Positions 55,296-63,622 of a stretch of 64,000 bases of DNA are shown piece after piece (the stretch's first letter is position 1; each line of letters starts with the position of its first letter). Made by a program: the position numbers and the translations under genes. The notes beneath the pieces were generated by a model, which was not told the DNA's origin, did not search any database, and worked only from the letters and a program-made list of their open reading frames with translations. Source of the stretch: Pseudoalteromonas carrageenovora IAM 12662 (GTDB lineage: Bacteria > Pseudomonadota > Gammaproteobacteria > Enterobacterales > Alteromonadaceae); contig NZ_LT965928.1 in the NCBI RefSeq assembly GCF_900239935.1, positions 1,052,197-1,116,196 of the forward strand, read 5' to 3'.

Positions 55296-55319
55296 AAGCG
55301 CGGACTACCGCGTTTTTTT
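55296..55319 (+). terminator. rho-independent terminator after aroC
   Basis: A GC-rich stem CGCGG / CCGCG with loop ACTA, extended by AAG/TTT, runs into seven Ts, about 20 bp past the aroC stop. Confidence 0.9.
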
Positions 55320-55398
55320 GTGCCTGTAATTTGCTTAAAAGTCTTTCAGGAGTTGTTCAAGTAAGCCCTATATACTGTAAAAAAGGAGAGGAGTAATC

Positions 55399-55776
55399 AT
55401 GAACGATAATATTAATGAACATTCACAGCTAAAAACTCAAGCAGCAATAGCCCGATTAGAGCGCTTTAGTAAATTAACCGATAGCAGCATTGGCATCCCT
55501 TTTACTAAATTTAACATAGGGCTAGAGGCGGTGATTGGCTTAATACCCGTAATAGGGGATGCTGCAGGACTTATTTTATCAAGCTATGTGCTAATAGAAG
55601 CGCAGCGCTTAGGCGTGAGTAAACGTATAAAGAGTAAAATGATTATTAATATGCTCATTGATTTTATAGGTGGCTTAGTGCCATTTTTTGGCGATATATT
55701 TGATGCATTTTTTAAAGCCAATACCCGTAACACGCGGCTTTTAAAAAAATACTTGAATAGCCAGTTAGCTAACTGA
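55399..55776 (+). CDS. DUF4112 small membrane protein
   Basis: This 125-residue protein matches the DUF4112 family, visible as the ARLERFSKLTDSSIGIPFTK start and two hydrophobic segments (GLEAVIGLIPVIGDAAGLI and MLIDFIGGLVPFFGDIFDAF) that repeat a (I/V)P-x-x-GD motif. Function is unknown. It has a strong ribosome site (GGAGAGGAG) and stands between aroC and a GST gene, both transcribed the same way, but terminators before it suggest its own promoter. Confidence 0.85.
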   Translation: MNDNINEHSQLKTQAAIARLERFSKLTDSSIGIPFTKFNIGLEAVIGLIPVIGDAAGLILSSYVLIEAQRLGVSKRIKSKMIINMLIDFIGGLVPFFGDIFDAFFKANTRNTRLLKKYLNSQLAN

Positions 55777-55893
55777 TACTAAACATATTTTTTAGTAATT
55801 TAAGTTTTAGCATCAAAAATGAAAAACAAAGTGTTGTTGGTTGTTTAATCACCTAGTAAGGTAGGAGCGTCTATTCACTTTGGTATTTACAAT

Positions 55894-56541
55894 ATGCAAT
55901 TATTTATCGGTAATAAAAACTACTCTAGCTGGTCATTACGCGCATGGTATTTAATGAGTAAATTTGATGTTGAATTTAGTGAAACCCAACTCGTACTCGA
56001 CACGCCTGATTTTTACAATGAACTAAAAAATATATTTGCTGTACAAAAAGTGCCAGCGCTAATTGATGGTGATTTACAGGTATGGGATTCGCTAGCAATT
56101 TGTGAATATATTAATGATGCATACTTATCTGGTGCTGCCTGGCCAAAATACATTACCCAAAGAGCTAAAGCACGCGCGCTAAGTGCTGAAATGCATTCAG
56201 GCTTTATGGCGCTTCGTAATGAAATGCCAATGAACATACGCGCAACCCGTAAAGTAGAACCATCAAGCGAAGCACTAAAAGACATCGCTCGCATAGATGA
56301 GATATTTGCACAGCAACAAGATGTGTTTCCCAATGAATGGTTTTTTGGCGACTTTAGCATTGCAGATGCTATGTATGTGCCAATTGTATTGCGCTTAAAA
56401 ACCTACCAAATTACGCTATCACCAGAGGCGCAGCAATACTGTGATTTTGTGATGCGCTGCCCCGTATTGCAAACATGGATTACTCAGGCGTTAACCGAGA
56501 CCGATATAGTAGAGTGCGACGAAGCAGGAAAAGACGTTTAA
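55894..56541 (+). CDS. glutathione S-transferase family protein
   Basis: This 215-residue protein has the N-terminal thioredoxin-like GST domain with NYSSWSLRAWYL (active-site Ser region) and QKVPALIDGD (cis-Pro), then SLAICEYINDAYL, and a helical C-terminal domain. It resembles the YfcF-like branch more than zeta-class maleylacetoacetate isomerase, which usually shows SSCSYRVR. The role is probably glutathione-dependent detoxification; the substrate is unknown. Confidence 0.88.
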   Translation: MQLFIGNKNYSSWSLRAWYLMSKFDVEFSETQLVLDTPDFYNELKNIFAVQKVPALIDGDLQVWDSLAICEYINDAYLSGAAWPKYITQRAKARALSAEMHSGFMALRNEMPMNIRATRKVEPSSEALKDIARIDEIFAQQQDVFPNEWFFGDFSIADAMYVPIVLRLKTYQITLSPEAQQYCDFVMRCPVLQTWITQALTETDIVECDEAGKDV

Positions 56542-56552
56542 CACCCTCACCA

Positions 56553-56573
56553 CTTTTACTTTAAAGGTAAAAG
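56553..56573 (+). terminator. weak hairpin after the GST gene
   Basis: A 7-bp AT-rich inverted repeat CTTTTAC / GTAAAAG with a 7-base loop lies 12 bp past the GST stop and lacks a T run. It may be a weak terminator. Confidence 0.35.
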
Positions 56574-56580
56574 CCCGTAC

Positions 56581-56631
56581 AATTCGTCTCGTTTTTAGTG
56601 CGCTAATGTGGCGCTGCAACCGAGACGAATT
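56581..56631 (+). promoter_or_regulatory. 51-nt inverted-repeat hairpin directly before epmC
   Basis: A perfect 11-bp stem AATTCGTCTCG / CGAGACGAATT encloses an inner GCGC/GCGC stem. It ends 11 bp before the epmC ATG, which has no visible Shine-Dalgarno. It could be an operator or an RNA structure affecting translation. Confidence 0.55.
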
Positions 56632-56642
56632 AATCAATTTTT

Positions 56643-57197
56643 ATGCATCAAATAGCTGACCTCATTTCAATTTTTGATTCTGCTTTTTACCAAAGCCAAA
56701 ACACGCGCTTAGTTAAAGGCGATGATGAGCCTATTTATTTACCTGCCAATAATACAATTACATTTAATCAGGTGGTGTTTGCCCATGGCTTTTACGCAAG
56801 TGCTTTACATGAAATAGCCCATTGGCTTATCGCCGGAGCCGAGCGAAGAAAGTGTGAAGATTATGGTTATTGGTACTGCCCAGATGGGCGAGATAAGCAA
56901 AAGCAGGCTGAGTTTGAAAATGTAGAAGTTAAACCACAAGCCATTGAATGGTTACTCAGTAAGGCCGCAGGGTTTGAATTTAATGTATCGGTAGATAATT
57001 TAAATGGTGAGCAAACTTGCCGATTTGATTTTCAGGCTAGGGTTCACCAGCACGTATTAATATTAATAGAGCAGGGTGTTAACGCACGTACACATAAACT
57101 ATTAAAAGCGCTAAGTAATTTTTATAACACGCCGTGGCCATTAACTGCTCAGCAATTTAATTGGCATCACCCTCAGGAGTTACAAAATGCAGTTTAA
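56643..57197 (+). CDS. epmC: elongation factor P hydroxylase EpmC (YfcM)
   Basis: This 184-residue protein matches EpmC/YfcM, which hydroxylates the beta-lysylated lysine of EF-P. The metal-binding stretch LHEIAHWLIAGAERRKCEDY and the GYWYCPDGRDKQKQAEFE segment are characteristic; HEIAH provides conserved histidines. EpmA and EpmB, needed earlier in EF-P modification, are not in the window. It overlaps the next gene by 11 bp. In E. coli epmC also lies near aroC, prmB and yfcL. Confidence 0.95.
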   Translation: MHQIADLISIFDSAFYQSQNTRLVKGDDEPIYLPANNTITFNQVVFAHGFYASALHEIAHWLIAGAERRKCEDYGYWYCPDGRDKQKQAEFENVEVKPQAIEWLLSKAAGFEFNVSVDNLNGEQTCRFDFQARVHQHVLILIEQGVNARTHKLLKALSNFYNTPWPLTAQQFNWHHPQELQNAV

Positions 57198-58317
57198 GTT
57201 AGGCTTAATTATCAACCCTGTAGCAGGGCTTGGCGGCAGTGTTGCCTTAAAAGGCAGTGATGGTGAAAATACAGCTGCAAAGGCCATTGAGTTAGGCGCA
57301 CAAGCTAAGGCCAACAGCCGTACTCAAGCTGCGCTTGAAGTGCTATTACCTTATAAAAGCCAACTAACCATTTACACCGTAAACGGCGATATGGGCGAAC
57401 ACGCAGCAAAAGCGCTGGGTTTTAATGTTGAAGTTGTTTATAGCGCAAATACACTAACAACATCTAACGACACTGAAGCCGCTGCCAAAGTACTTAAAAG
57501 CTTAGGCGTAGATTTAGTGCTTTTTGCTGGTGGAGATGGTACTGCACGCAATATTTGCCATGCCATAGAAGATACCATCCCAGTGCTTGGAATTCCCGCA
57601 GGCTGTAAAATTCACTCTGGGGTATATGCTATTACACCTAAAGCTGCTGGCCGCGTAGTAGAAATGCTAGTAAAAGGTGAGCTTGTTACTGTAGCTGATG
57701 CTGATGTAATGGATATAGACGAAGAAGCCTTTAGACAAGGTACGGTAAAAGCTAAGCGTTACGGCGAAATGCAAATACCAAGCGAAGTACGTTATGTACA
57801 AGCTGTTAAAAATGGCGGAAAAGAAACCGACGAATTAGTGCTTGCAGATATAGCCGCCCACGTAGTGAGCGAAATGGACGAAGACACTTTTTATATCATG
57901 GGGAGCGGCTCAACCGTTGAAGCCATAATGCAAGAAATGGGGCTTGAGAACACATTATTAGGTGTAGATTTAATTAAAGCTCAAACCCTTATAGCGCAAG
58001 ACTTAACGGCCAATCAACTACTTGATTACACTCGCGGCCACGCAACTCAACTCGTTATTACGCTCATTGGCGGGCAAGGCCATATTTTTGGACGAGGTAA
58101 TCAGCAATTAAGCCCTGAGCTTATCCGCGCTATTGGTAAAGACAATATTATCGTAGTGGCAACTAAAACCAAATTACAAGCGCTGGATGGCCGCCCACTT
58201 ATTTGTGATACAGGCGACAGCACTTTAGACGACGAATTAACAGGTTACATTAAAGTAACCACCGGCTATAACGACCATATTATGTATGCTGTCGGTTATG
58301 ATAACCAGGAGAAGTAA
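57187..58317 (+). CDS. ATP-NAD kinase family protein
   Basis: This 376-residue protein has the NAD-kinase/DAGK-like fold with an early GLIINPVAGLGG motif and AGGDGTAR (GGDG 115-118), the nucleotide-binding loop. It is longer than NadK and has an extra C-terminal domain, as in the AcoX-like group. The phosphate acceptor is not known. It overlaps epmC and lies 4 bp before yfcL, so the three form one operon. Confidence 0.85.
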   Translation: MQFKLGLIINPVAGLGGSVALKGSDGENTAAKAIELGAQAKANSRTQAALEVLLPYKSQLTIYTVNGDMGEHAAKALGFNVEVVYSANTLTTSNDTEAAAKVLKSLGVDLVLFAGGDGTARNICHAIEDTIPVLGIPAGCKIHSGVYAITPKAAGRVVEMLVKGELVTVADADVMDIDEEAFRQGTVKAKRYGEMQIPSEVRYVQAVKNGGKETDELVLADIAAHVVSEMDEDTFYIMGSGSTVEAIMQEMGLENTLLGVDLIKAQTLIAQDLTANQLLDYTRGHATQLVITLIGGQGHIFGRGNQQLSPELIRAIGKDNIIVVATKTKLQALDGRPLICDTGDSTLDDELTGYIKVTTGYNDHIMYAVGYDNQEK

Positions 58318-58321
58318 CACA

Positions 58322-58597
58322 ATGAGTTTAGTGAATTATATTGATGCAGCCCAGCAATACTTTGATGATTTAGTAGTAAAAGCAACCGATGACGAGTTGT
58401 TTGCTGGTGGTTATTTACGAGGTCATTTTGACCTTGCTGTAGGTTATGCAGAAGTAGAAGAGCTGACAATTTCTATTGATGAGCTAAACGAAACCGTAGA
58501 GCAAAGCTTAGTTAAAGCTTATCGCAATGGCGAACTAAACGAAGAAGATAAAACACTGGTTGTGCGCCTATGGGAAGAAGTTAAAGCACTTGCTTAA
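58322..58597 (+). CDS. yfcL: YfcL-family protein
   Basis: This 91-residue acidic cytoplasmic protein matches YfcL in size and neighbourhood; it is helical, with YFDDLVVKATDDELFAGGYLRGHF at its centre. Function is unknown. I chose ATG 58322 (AGGAGAAG ribosome site) over an upstream frame opening at 58286 that lies inside the previous gene. A strong terminator ends the epmC unit. Confidence 0.9.
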   Translation: MSLVNYIDAAQQYFDDLVVKATDDELFAGGYLRGHFDLAVGYAEVEELTISIDELNETVEQSLVKAYRNGELNEEDKTLVVRLWEEVKALA

Positions 58598-58622
58598 CTA
58601 ACCCACCAAATACATAAAAATG

Positions 58623-58649
58623 CGGCTTAATATATTAAGCCGTTTTTTT
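58623..58649 (+). terminator. rho-independent terminator after yfcL
   Basis: A 10-bp palindromic stem CGGCTTAATA / TATTAAGCCG is followed by seven Ts, 25 bp past the yfcL stop. Confidence 0.92.
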
Positions 58650-58742
58650 ATGTCTATTTTGTGCCTAAAATAGATTTATTGGTTAATTTACTGTTGCATA
58701 TTAATGGTATATTGTTACTGAAATCTATTTAGGGAGCTTTTA

Positions 58743-60299
58743 ATGAATAACAATAATCAAGCTGGAGTACCTTCGGGGCCTATTGCTCGCTTTTTAAATT
58801 TTGTGGAGCGTATTGGTAATAAGCTCCCCGATCCTGCCATTATCTTTTTATTTGCGATGTTACTTATTTGGGTGTGTTCGTGGTGGTTATCGGGAGTTAG
58901 TTTTGAAGCCATTGATCCACGTACAGGCCAAGCCATTGTTGTAAATAACTTATTAGAGGGCGATTCACTCGCTTCGTTTTTATCCTCTATGGTAAAAACA
59001 TTTACAGGCTTTGCCCCATTAGGCGTGGTACTGGTTGCTATGTTAGGTGTTGGTGTAGCTGAGCACTCGGGTTATATCAATACAGGCCTTAAGCTCATGC
59101 TAAAGGTAACGCCTAAACAGTTACTAACACCGTCAGTAATTTTAGTCGCTATTGTAAGCCATACAGCAACCGATGCAGGCTATGTTTTAGTGATCCCTTT
59201 AGCGGGAGTTATATTTTTTGCCGCCGGGCGGCACCCATTAGTGGGTATTGCTGCCGCATTTGCCGGCGTAAGCGGCGGGTTTGGTGCTAACTTTATTCCC
59301 TCAGGGATAGACCCATTACTGCAAAGCTTTACGCAAAGCGCGGCGCAAATTATTAACCCCGATATGTCGATTAACCCACTTAATAATTGGGCATTCACTT
59401 CGGCTTCGAGTTTATTTATTGTGTTATTAGGCTGGTATATCACTGACAAAATAATTGAGCCACGTTTAAAAAATACACCGCTTAATGAAGACACCCAAAA
59501 CTTACCTGCGTTTGATGAAGCAAAAAGTGATGAAAGGCGCGCTTTTTTTATAGCCAGTAGCGTAATGATCGCAGGGCTTGTATTACTTGCATTTGTATCT
59601 GCCCCTGCCGATTCAGCAATGCGCAGTGCCGATGGCTCACTAACTAATTTTAGATCGCCCCTTATGCAATCTATTGTGCCGCTAATCTTTTTATTATTTT
59701 GGATACCTGGTGCCGTGTATGGTTTTACAGTCGGTACCTTTAAAACCTCAAAAGATATGATAGACGCCATGAGCACCGCGATGAGTGGTATGGCTTATTA
59801 CATTGTTATGGCGTTCTTTTGTGCGCTGTTTATTGCTGCGTTTTCTAAGTCTAACTTAGGGGCATTAATGGCTATTGAAGGGGCGCAGCTTTTAAAAGCA
59901 ATGGAGCTTCCAAGTGCCGTAACTGTTGTGGGTATTATATTTTTAACCGGCTTTGTAAATTTGTTTGTTGGCTCAAGTTCAGCTAAGTGGGCGTTACTCG
60001 GGCCTATTTTTGTGCCGATGCTTATGCAACTAGGTATATCACCCGATTTAACCCAAGCTGCTTACAGAATAGGGGATTCTAGCTCAAACATAATTACGCC
60101 ACTCATGCCTTACTTCCCATTGGTTGTGGTGTACTGCCAAAAGTATGTAAAAGACACCGGTATAGGCACGCTTATCGCGCTTATGATCCCTTACTCAATC
60201 GCGTTTATGATTGGTTGGAGTATTTTCTTGCTAGGGTATTGGGCACTCGGTATTCCGTTAGGGTTAGATGCGAGTTACGTTTATCCGGCGTTACCTTAA
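58743..60299 (+). CDS. AbgT-family transporter
   Basis: This 518-residue inner-membrane protein of the AbgT family opens with FLNFVERIGNKLPDPAIIFL and has the re-entrant hairpin regions SHTATDAGYVLVIPLAG and GDSSSNIITPLMPYFPLVVV. Members import p-aminobenzoyl-glutamate or export sulfonamide-like antimetabolites. AbgA/AbgB hydrolases are not adjacent, so the substrate is open. It has its own leader and terminator. Confidence 0.95.
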   Translation: MNNNNQAGVPSGPIARFLNFVERIGNKLPDPAIIFLFAMLLIWVCSWWLSGVSFEAIDPRTGQAIVVNNLLEGDSLASFLSSMVKTFTGFAPLGVVLVAMLGVGVAEHSGYINTGLKLMLKVTPKQLLTPSVILVAIVSHTATDAGYVLVIPLAGVIFFAAGRHPLVGIAAAFAGVSGGFGANFIPSGIDPLLQSFTQSAAQIINPDMSINPLNNWAFTSASSLFIVLLGWYITDKIIEPRLKNTPLNEDTQNLPAFDEAKSDERRAFFIASSVMIAGLVLLAFVSAPADSAMRSADGSLTNFRSPLMQSIVPLIFLLFWIPGAVYGFTVGTFKTSKDMIDAMSTAMSGMAYYIVMAFFCALFIAAFSKSNLGALMAIEGAQLLKAMELPSAVTVVGIIFLTGFVNLFVGSSSAKWALLGPIFVPMLMQLGISPDLTQAAYRIGDSSSNIITPLMPYFPLVVVYCQKYVKDTGIGTLIALMIPYSIAFMIGWSIFLLGYWALGIPLGLDASYVYPALP

Positions 60300-60317
60300 C
60301 TTAAACCTTAATTTATG

Positions 60318-60345
60318 AACCTCACTCACTTGAGTGAGGTTTTTA
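60318..60345 (+). terminator. rho-independent terminator after the AbgT transporter
   Basis: An 11-bp stem AACCTCACTCA / TGAGTGAGGTT ends in a T run, about 18 bp past the stop. Confidence 0.88.
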
Positions 60346-60379
60346 TATAAAATTGCTGCAATGTAAAAAGAAGTTTTAA

Positions 60380-60970
60380 TTACCTTTCTAAATTTCTCAC
60401 TATATAGCCAAACAAACTGGCCTCACCAACAATATACACATAATCGTTTTTGTTATTCATTATTGTAGATTTATCGTCGTACCATCTAAAATCGTGAGTT
60501 TCATTCGTTTTAGGATCTTTAAAGTATAAACGAGTACAACTATCTTCATACTCAGTGCCACACTCTTGTACATCGGTCAGGATGTATTCTTTATACCAAT
60601 AGTCGCCTTGCGTGTAGTAAGCCCATAATTTAATAGGATCAGAGATAAAAATATAGAATATTCCATAGATTAATAAAGGGGATAATGGGTACATGAAAAT
60701 GGATGCTAATTTCATTTTAGTATCTGAGAAATTGTATTTGAGTGATTCTCTATATTTACTGCAGCGTCTATATTTATTGAATATAAGTATATTTAAATAG
60801 ATAAATAGTGCACAACAGATAATAGGGAGGGTTATAAAGAAAACAACGTCGTATAGTTCATTTGAGATGAATGGTGGGTCTGTAAAGTCCATTAAAATAG
60901 GTATAGTGATGCATAATAAAATGGGGAGTACTATTGCTACAAAGAGCAAGTTGTCGTAAATCTTTTTCAA
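60380..60970 (-). CDS. AT-rich membrane protein of unknown function
   Basis: This 196-residue protein has three hydrophobic segments (about 7-27, 43-66, 90-112) and a soluble C-terminal part (~120-196) with CGTEYEDSC, a possible disulfide, and aromatic beta-like strands. The start is TTG with only a weak GGAC upstream. I recognise no family. Its codons are more AT-rich (Asn, Ile, Tyr, Lys) than neighbouring genes, which hints at recent gain. It sits alone between two terminators. Confidence 0.65.
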   Translation of the reverse strand: MKKIYDNLLFVAIVLPILLCITIPILMDFTDPPFISNELYDVVFFITLPIICCALFIYLNILIFNKYRRCSKYRESLKYNFSDTKMKLASIFMYPLSPLLIYGIFYIFISDPIKLWAYYTQGDYWYKEYILTDVQECGTEYEDSCTRLYFKDPKTNETHDFRWYDDKSTIMNNKNDYVYIVGEASLFGYIVRNLER

Positions 60971-61048
60971 TTTTAATTCGTCCGTGAATTATAGCATTTG
61001 CTTAGTTTACAGGATTTTTGTTATTACTGAAGCAGTGGCCTTAAAACA

Positions 61049-61082
61049 AAAAAACCTTGGCACTTTCGTGACAAGGTTTTTT
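61049..61082 (-). terminator. rho-independent terminator after deaD
   Basis: An 11-bp outer stem AAAAAACCTTG / CAAGGTTTTTT with an inner CAC/GTG pairing lies about 18 bp past the deaD stop; a T run follows on the minus strand. Confidence 0.9.
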
Positions 61083-61099
61083 ATAACGTAAGCTAAAGC

Positions 61100-62941
61100 T
61101 TAGTTAGATGTGAAGCTTACTGGGCGACGTTCTTTACGAGGACCGCCACGCTTATCACCGCGTTGGTTGTCTTTGTTAAAGCTACGCTTTTTATCACCAC
61201 TTGGGCGTTCAGAACGCTCGCCACGTGGCTCAGCAGGGCCTTGATCTTGTGTAATTGTCATACCCATTGGGCGTTTACAAATAAACACTTTTTGGAAGTG
61301 ATCAAGTACATCTTTAGGCATGTTTTGCGGTAATTGTACCGTACTGTGACTGTCGTGAAGACGAATGTCACCAATAAACTTGCTTGAGATGTCAGCTTCG
61401 TTAGCAATAGCGCCAACAATGTTTTTAACCTGTACGCCATGCTCACGACCCACTTCGATACGGTAAGTATCCATTGGTCCAGCATCACGGCTGTTGCGTT
61501 CACGAGGTTTACGTTCTGCACGCTCACCGCCACGTTCGCCACCGCGCTCGTTACGACGTCCGCGATCACCACGGTCATTGCGTGAGTTGCGGTCATTACG
61601 TTCGTTACGTTCACGAGGTTGAATTTTAACTTCTTCAACTTTAATTGGTGATTGTTGCTGTGCTAAACACAATAACGCACCCGCTAAGTCTTCAGGAGCT
61701 AGTTCAAGCTTTTGCGCCATATTGGCAGCCACTTCATTGAAGAACGTAATATCTTTGTTTTCAAGTGCAAGCGTAAGCTTTTCTTGTAACGCATTGATAC
61801 GTTTTTCTTCTACGATTTTAGCTGTAGGTAGTTCAACCTGTGCAATTTCAGACTTAGTATGACGAATGATATTTTTAAGTAAATAACGCTCGTTATGTTT
61901 TACGAATAAAATAGCTTTACCAGTACGACCAGCACGACCTGTACGGCCGATACGGTGAACGTAGGCTTCAGAATCTTGTGGAATATCGTAGTTGATAACT
62001 AGGCTCAAGCGGTCTACATCAAGACCACGTGCTGCTACGTCTGTTGCAATAACAACGTTTAGCATGCCATTTTTTAAGCGATCTACAGTGCGCTCACGCG
62101 CTTGCTGGTTCATGTCACCGTTAAGTGGAGCAGCAGAGAAACCTTCGCGCTCTAATAATTCAGCAAGTTGAACTGTGTCGTTACGAGTACGTACGAAAAC
62201 AATAGCACCTTCATATTGCTCAGCTTCTAAGAAACGAACAATCGCTTTGTTTTTGTGTACGTGTGCGTTCCAAAACACTTGCTCAACAGATGATACTGTA
62301 GAGTTACGCGCAGAAATATGAACCTGTTCAGGGTTATTCATATATTTGCTGCTGATGTTTTGAATTTGCTTAGGCATAGTCGCAGAGAAAAGACATGTTT
62401 GCTTTTCACGCGGCGTTTTTTCCATGATGTTTTCAACATCATCGATAAAGCCCATACGTAACATTTCATCGGCTTCATCAAGTACAAGTGCTTGTAAAGC
62501 ATCAAACTTGATAGTGCCACGGTTAATGTGATCAATTAAGCGACCAGGAGTCGCAACAATAATTTGTGCGCCACGACGAAGTGCGCTTAATTGAATGCTG
62601 TAGCTTTGGCCACCATAAAGTGCCAATACTTCTACACCACGAGTGTGTTTTGCATATTGTTCAAATGCCTCAGCAACTTGGATCGCAAGCTCACGTGTTG
62701 GTGTGAGTACAAGGATCTGTGGCTGTTTCACAGACGGGTCAATATTGTTTAGTAATGGCAGTGCAAATGCTGCTGTTTTACCTGTACCCGTTTGTGCTAG
62801 TCCCAGTACGTCCTTTCTTTCTAGCAATAACGGTATACATTGAGCTTGGATTTCAGATGGTGTCTTGTAACCCAACTCTTCAACTGCCTTCAAAATTGCA
62901 GGAGAAAGATTTAGAGATTCAAACGTGACTGGTTCTGACAT
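61100..62941 (-). CDS. deaD: DEAD-box RNA helicase DeaD/CsdA
   Basis: This 613-residue RNA helicase unwinds mRNA and ribosomal precursor structures, often at low temperature. Core motifs: AQTGTGKT (49-56), PTRELA, TPGR, DEAD (155-158), SAT, ARGLD and HRIGRTGRAG. The C-terminal region has a DbpA-like RRM fold (~490-565) after an Arg/Asn/Gly/Glu-rich low-complexity linker (~435-485), and ends in a basic tail. Length matches DeaD (629). It is downstream of grxA, separated by a hairpin. Confidence 0.96.
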   Translation of the reverse strand: MSEPVTFESLNLSPAILKAVEELGYKTPSEIQAQCIPLLLERKDVLGLAQTGTGKTAAFALPLLNNIDPSVKQPQILVLTPTRELAIQVAEAFEQYAKHTRGVEVLALYGGQSYSIQLSALRRGAQIIVATPGRLIDHINRGTIKFDALQALVLDEADEMLRMGFIDDVENIMEKTPREKQTCLFSATMPKQIQNISSKYMNNPEQVHISARNSTVSSVEQVFWNAHVHKNKAIVRFLEAEQYEGAIVFVRTRNDTVQLAELLEREGFSAAPLNGDMNQQARERTVDRLKNGMLNVVIATDVAARGLDVDRLSLVINYDIPQDSEAYVHRIGRTGRAGRTGKAILFVKHNERYLLKNIIRHTKSEIAQVELPTAKIVEEKRINALQEKLTLALENKDITFFNEVAANMAQKLELAPEDLAGALLCLAQQQSPIKVEEVKIQPRERNERNDRNSRNDRGDRGRRNERGGERGGERAERKPRERNSRDAGPMDTYRIEVGREHGVQVKNIVGAIANEADISSKFIGDIRLHDSHSTVQLPQNMPKDVLDHFQKVFICKRPMGMTITQDQGPAEPRGERSERPSGDKKRSFNKDNQRGDKRGGPRKERRPVSFTSN

Positions 62942-63047
62942 TAATACGCCTCAACGAATTTAAAGAGGCGCGCATTATATAGGATTCACGAGGCAAATGC
63001 TTGTATAAATTACAACTAATTTGTATGTGATTGATGCTGGTCGAAAT

Positions 63048-63085
63048 TTAACCAGTTTAATTTTTTGATTTATTAAACTGGTTAA
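63048..63085 (-). terminator. hairpin between grxA and deaD
   Basis: A perfect 13-bp AT-rich stem TTAACCAGTTTAA / TTAAACTGGTTAA with a 12-base loop starts 17 bp past the grxA stop. The T run behind it on the minus strand is short (ATTTCG). Confidence 0.65.
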
Positions 63086-63102
63086 CAGATTGGCTACAAA
63101 CC

Positions 63103-63366
63103 TTATTTATAAAGTCCTAGGTTTTCTTTAGCGTATGCTTCAAATTCTGTAAATCCACCGATGTGAGTTTGGTCTACAAAAATCTGTGGAACAGTTGGGC
63201 AAGGTTTGCCTGCTGATTTTTCAAGGTCAGCTTTGCTGATACCTTCTTTGATGATATCGATATAACGAAATTTAAAATCGTCACGTTCATTTGATAGTTG
63301 CTCGGCAACATCTTTAGCTCGTACACAAAATGGGCAGCCTTCACGGCCAAAAATTACTGTAAGCAT
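63103..63366 (-). CDS. grxA: glutaredoxin 1
   Basis: This 87-residue glutathione-dependent redoxin has the active-site CPFC (Cys11, Cys14) followed by VRAKDVAEQLSNERDDF, TVPQIFVDQTHIGG with the cis-Pro, and length equal to E. coli Grx1 (85). It reduces ribonucleotide reductase and mixed disulfides. GGAG precedes the ATG. Two AAGCGATTA words lie upstream, 31 bp apart. Confidence 0.96.
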   Translation of the reverse strand: MLTVIFGREGCPFCVRAKDVAEQLSNERDDFKFRYIDIIKEGISKADLEKSAGKPCPTVPQIFVDQTHIGGFTEFEAYAKENLGLYK

Positions 63367-63622
63367 AGTTATCTCCTCAATTTAATTAATATCATATTAA
63401 GCGATTAAAAAATTATTTAAAGATAAAAAAAGCGATTACACCATTCTAATAAATTTATAAATCAGAGAATGCTTCGCAATATGATTTGCAAAATGCAAAT
63501 AGATGGATGTTGCTTAATATACTAATACTTAAGTCTATGAAAATTAGCATTTTTACAAAAGCATATTTATGGCACATAACTTGATGATTAATATTCATAC
63601 ACTGGGTTAATTAGAGCACTTT

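Noticed and set aside
55894..56541. The GST-family gene as the missing maleylacetoacetate isomerase
   Set aside because: It lacks the zeta-class SSCSYRVR-type motif and lies 48 kb from hpd and fahA, so the match is only to the general GST fold.
61258..61638. A 126-codon ORF inside deaD in another frame
   Set aside because: It is the out-of-frame reading of the Arg/Gly-rich linker, giving valine/alanine runs without a ribosome site.
63570..63585. A sigma54 promoter (TGGCAC...TTGAT) before the right-edge ORF
   Set aside because: The -12 element has GA where GC is required, so it is not a credible sigma54 site.
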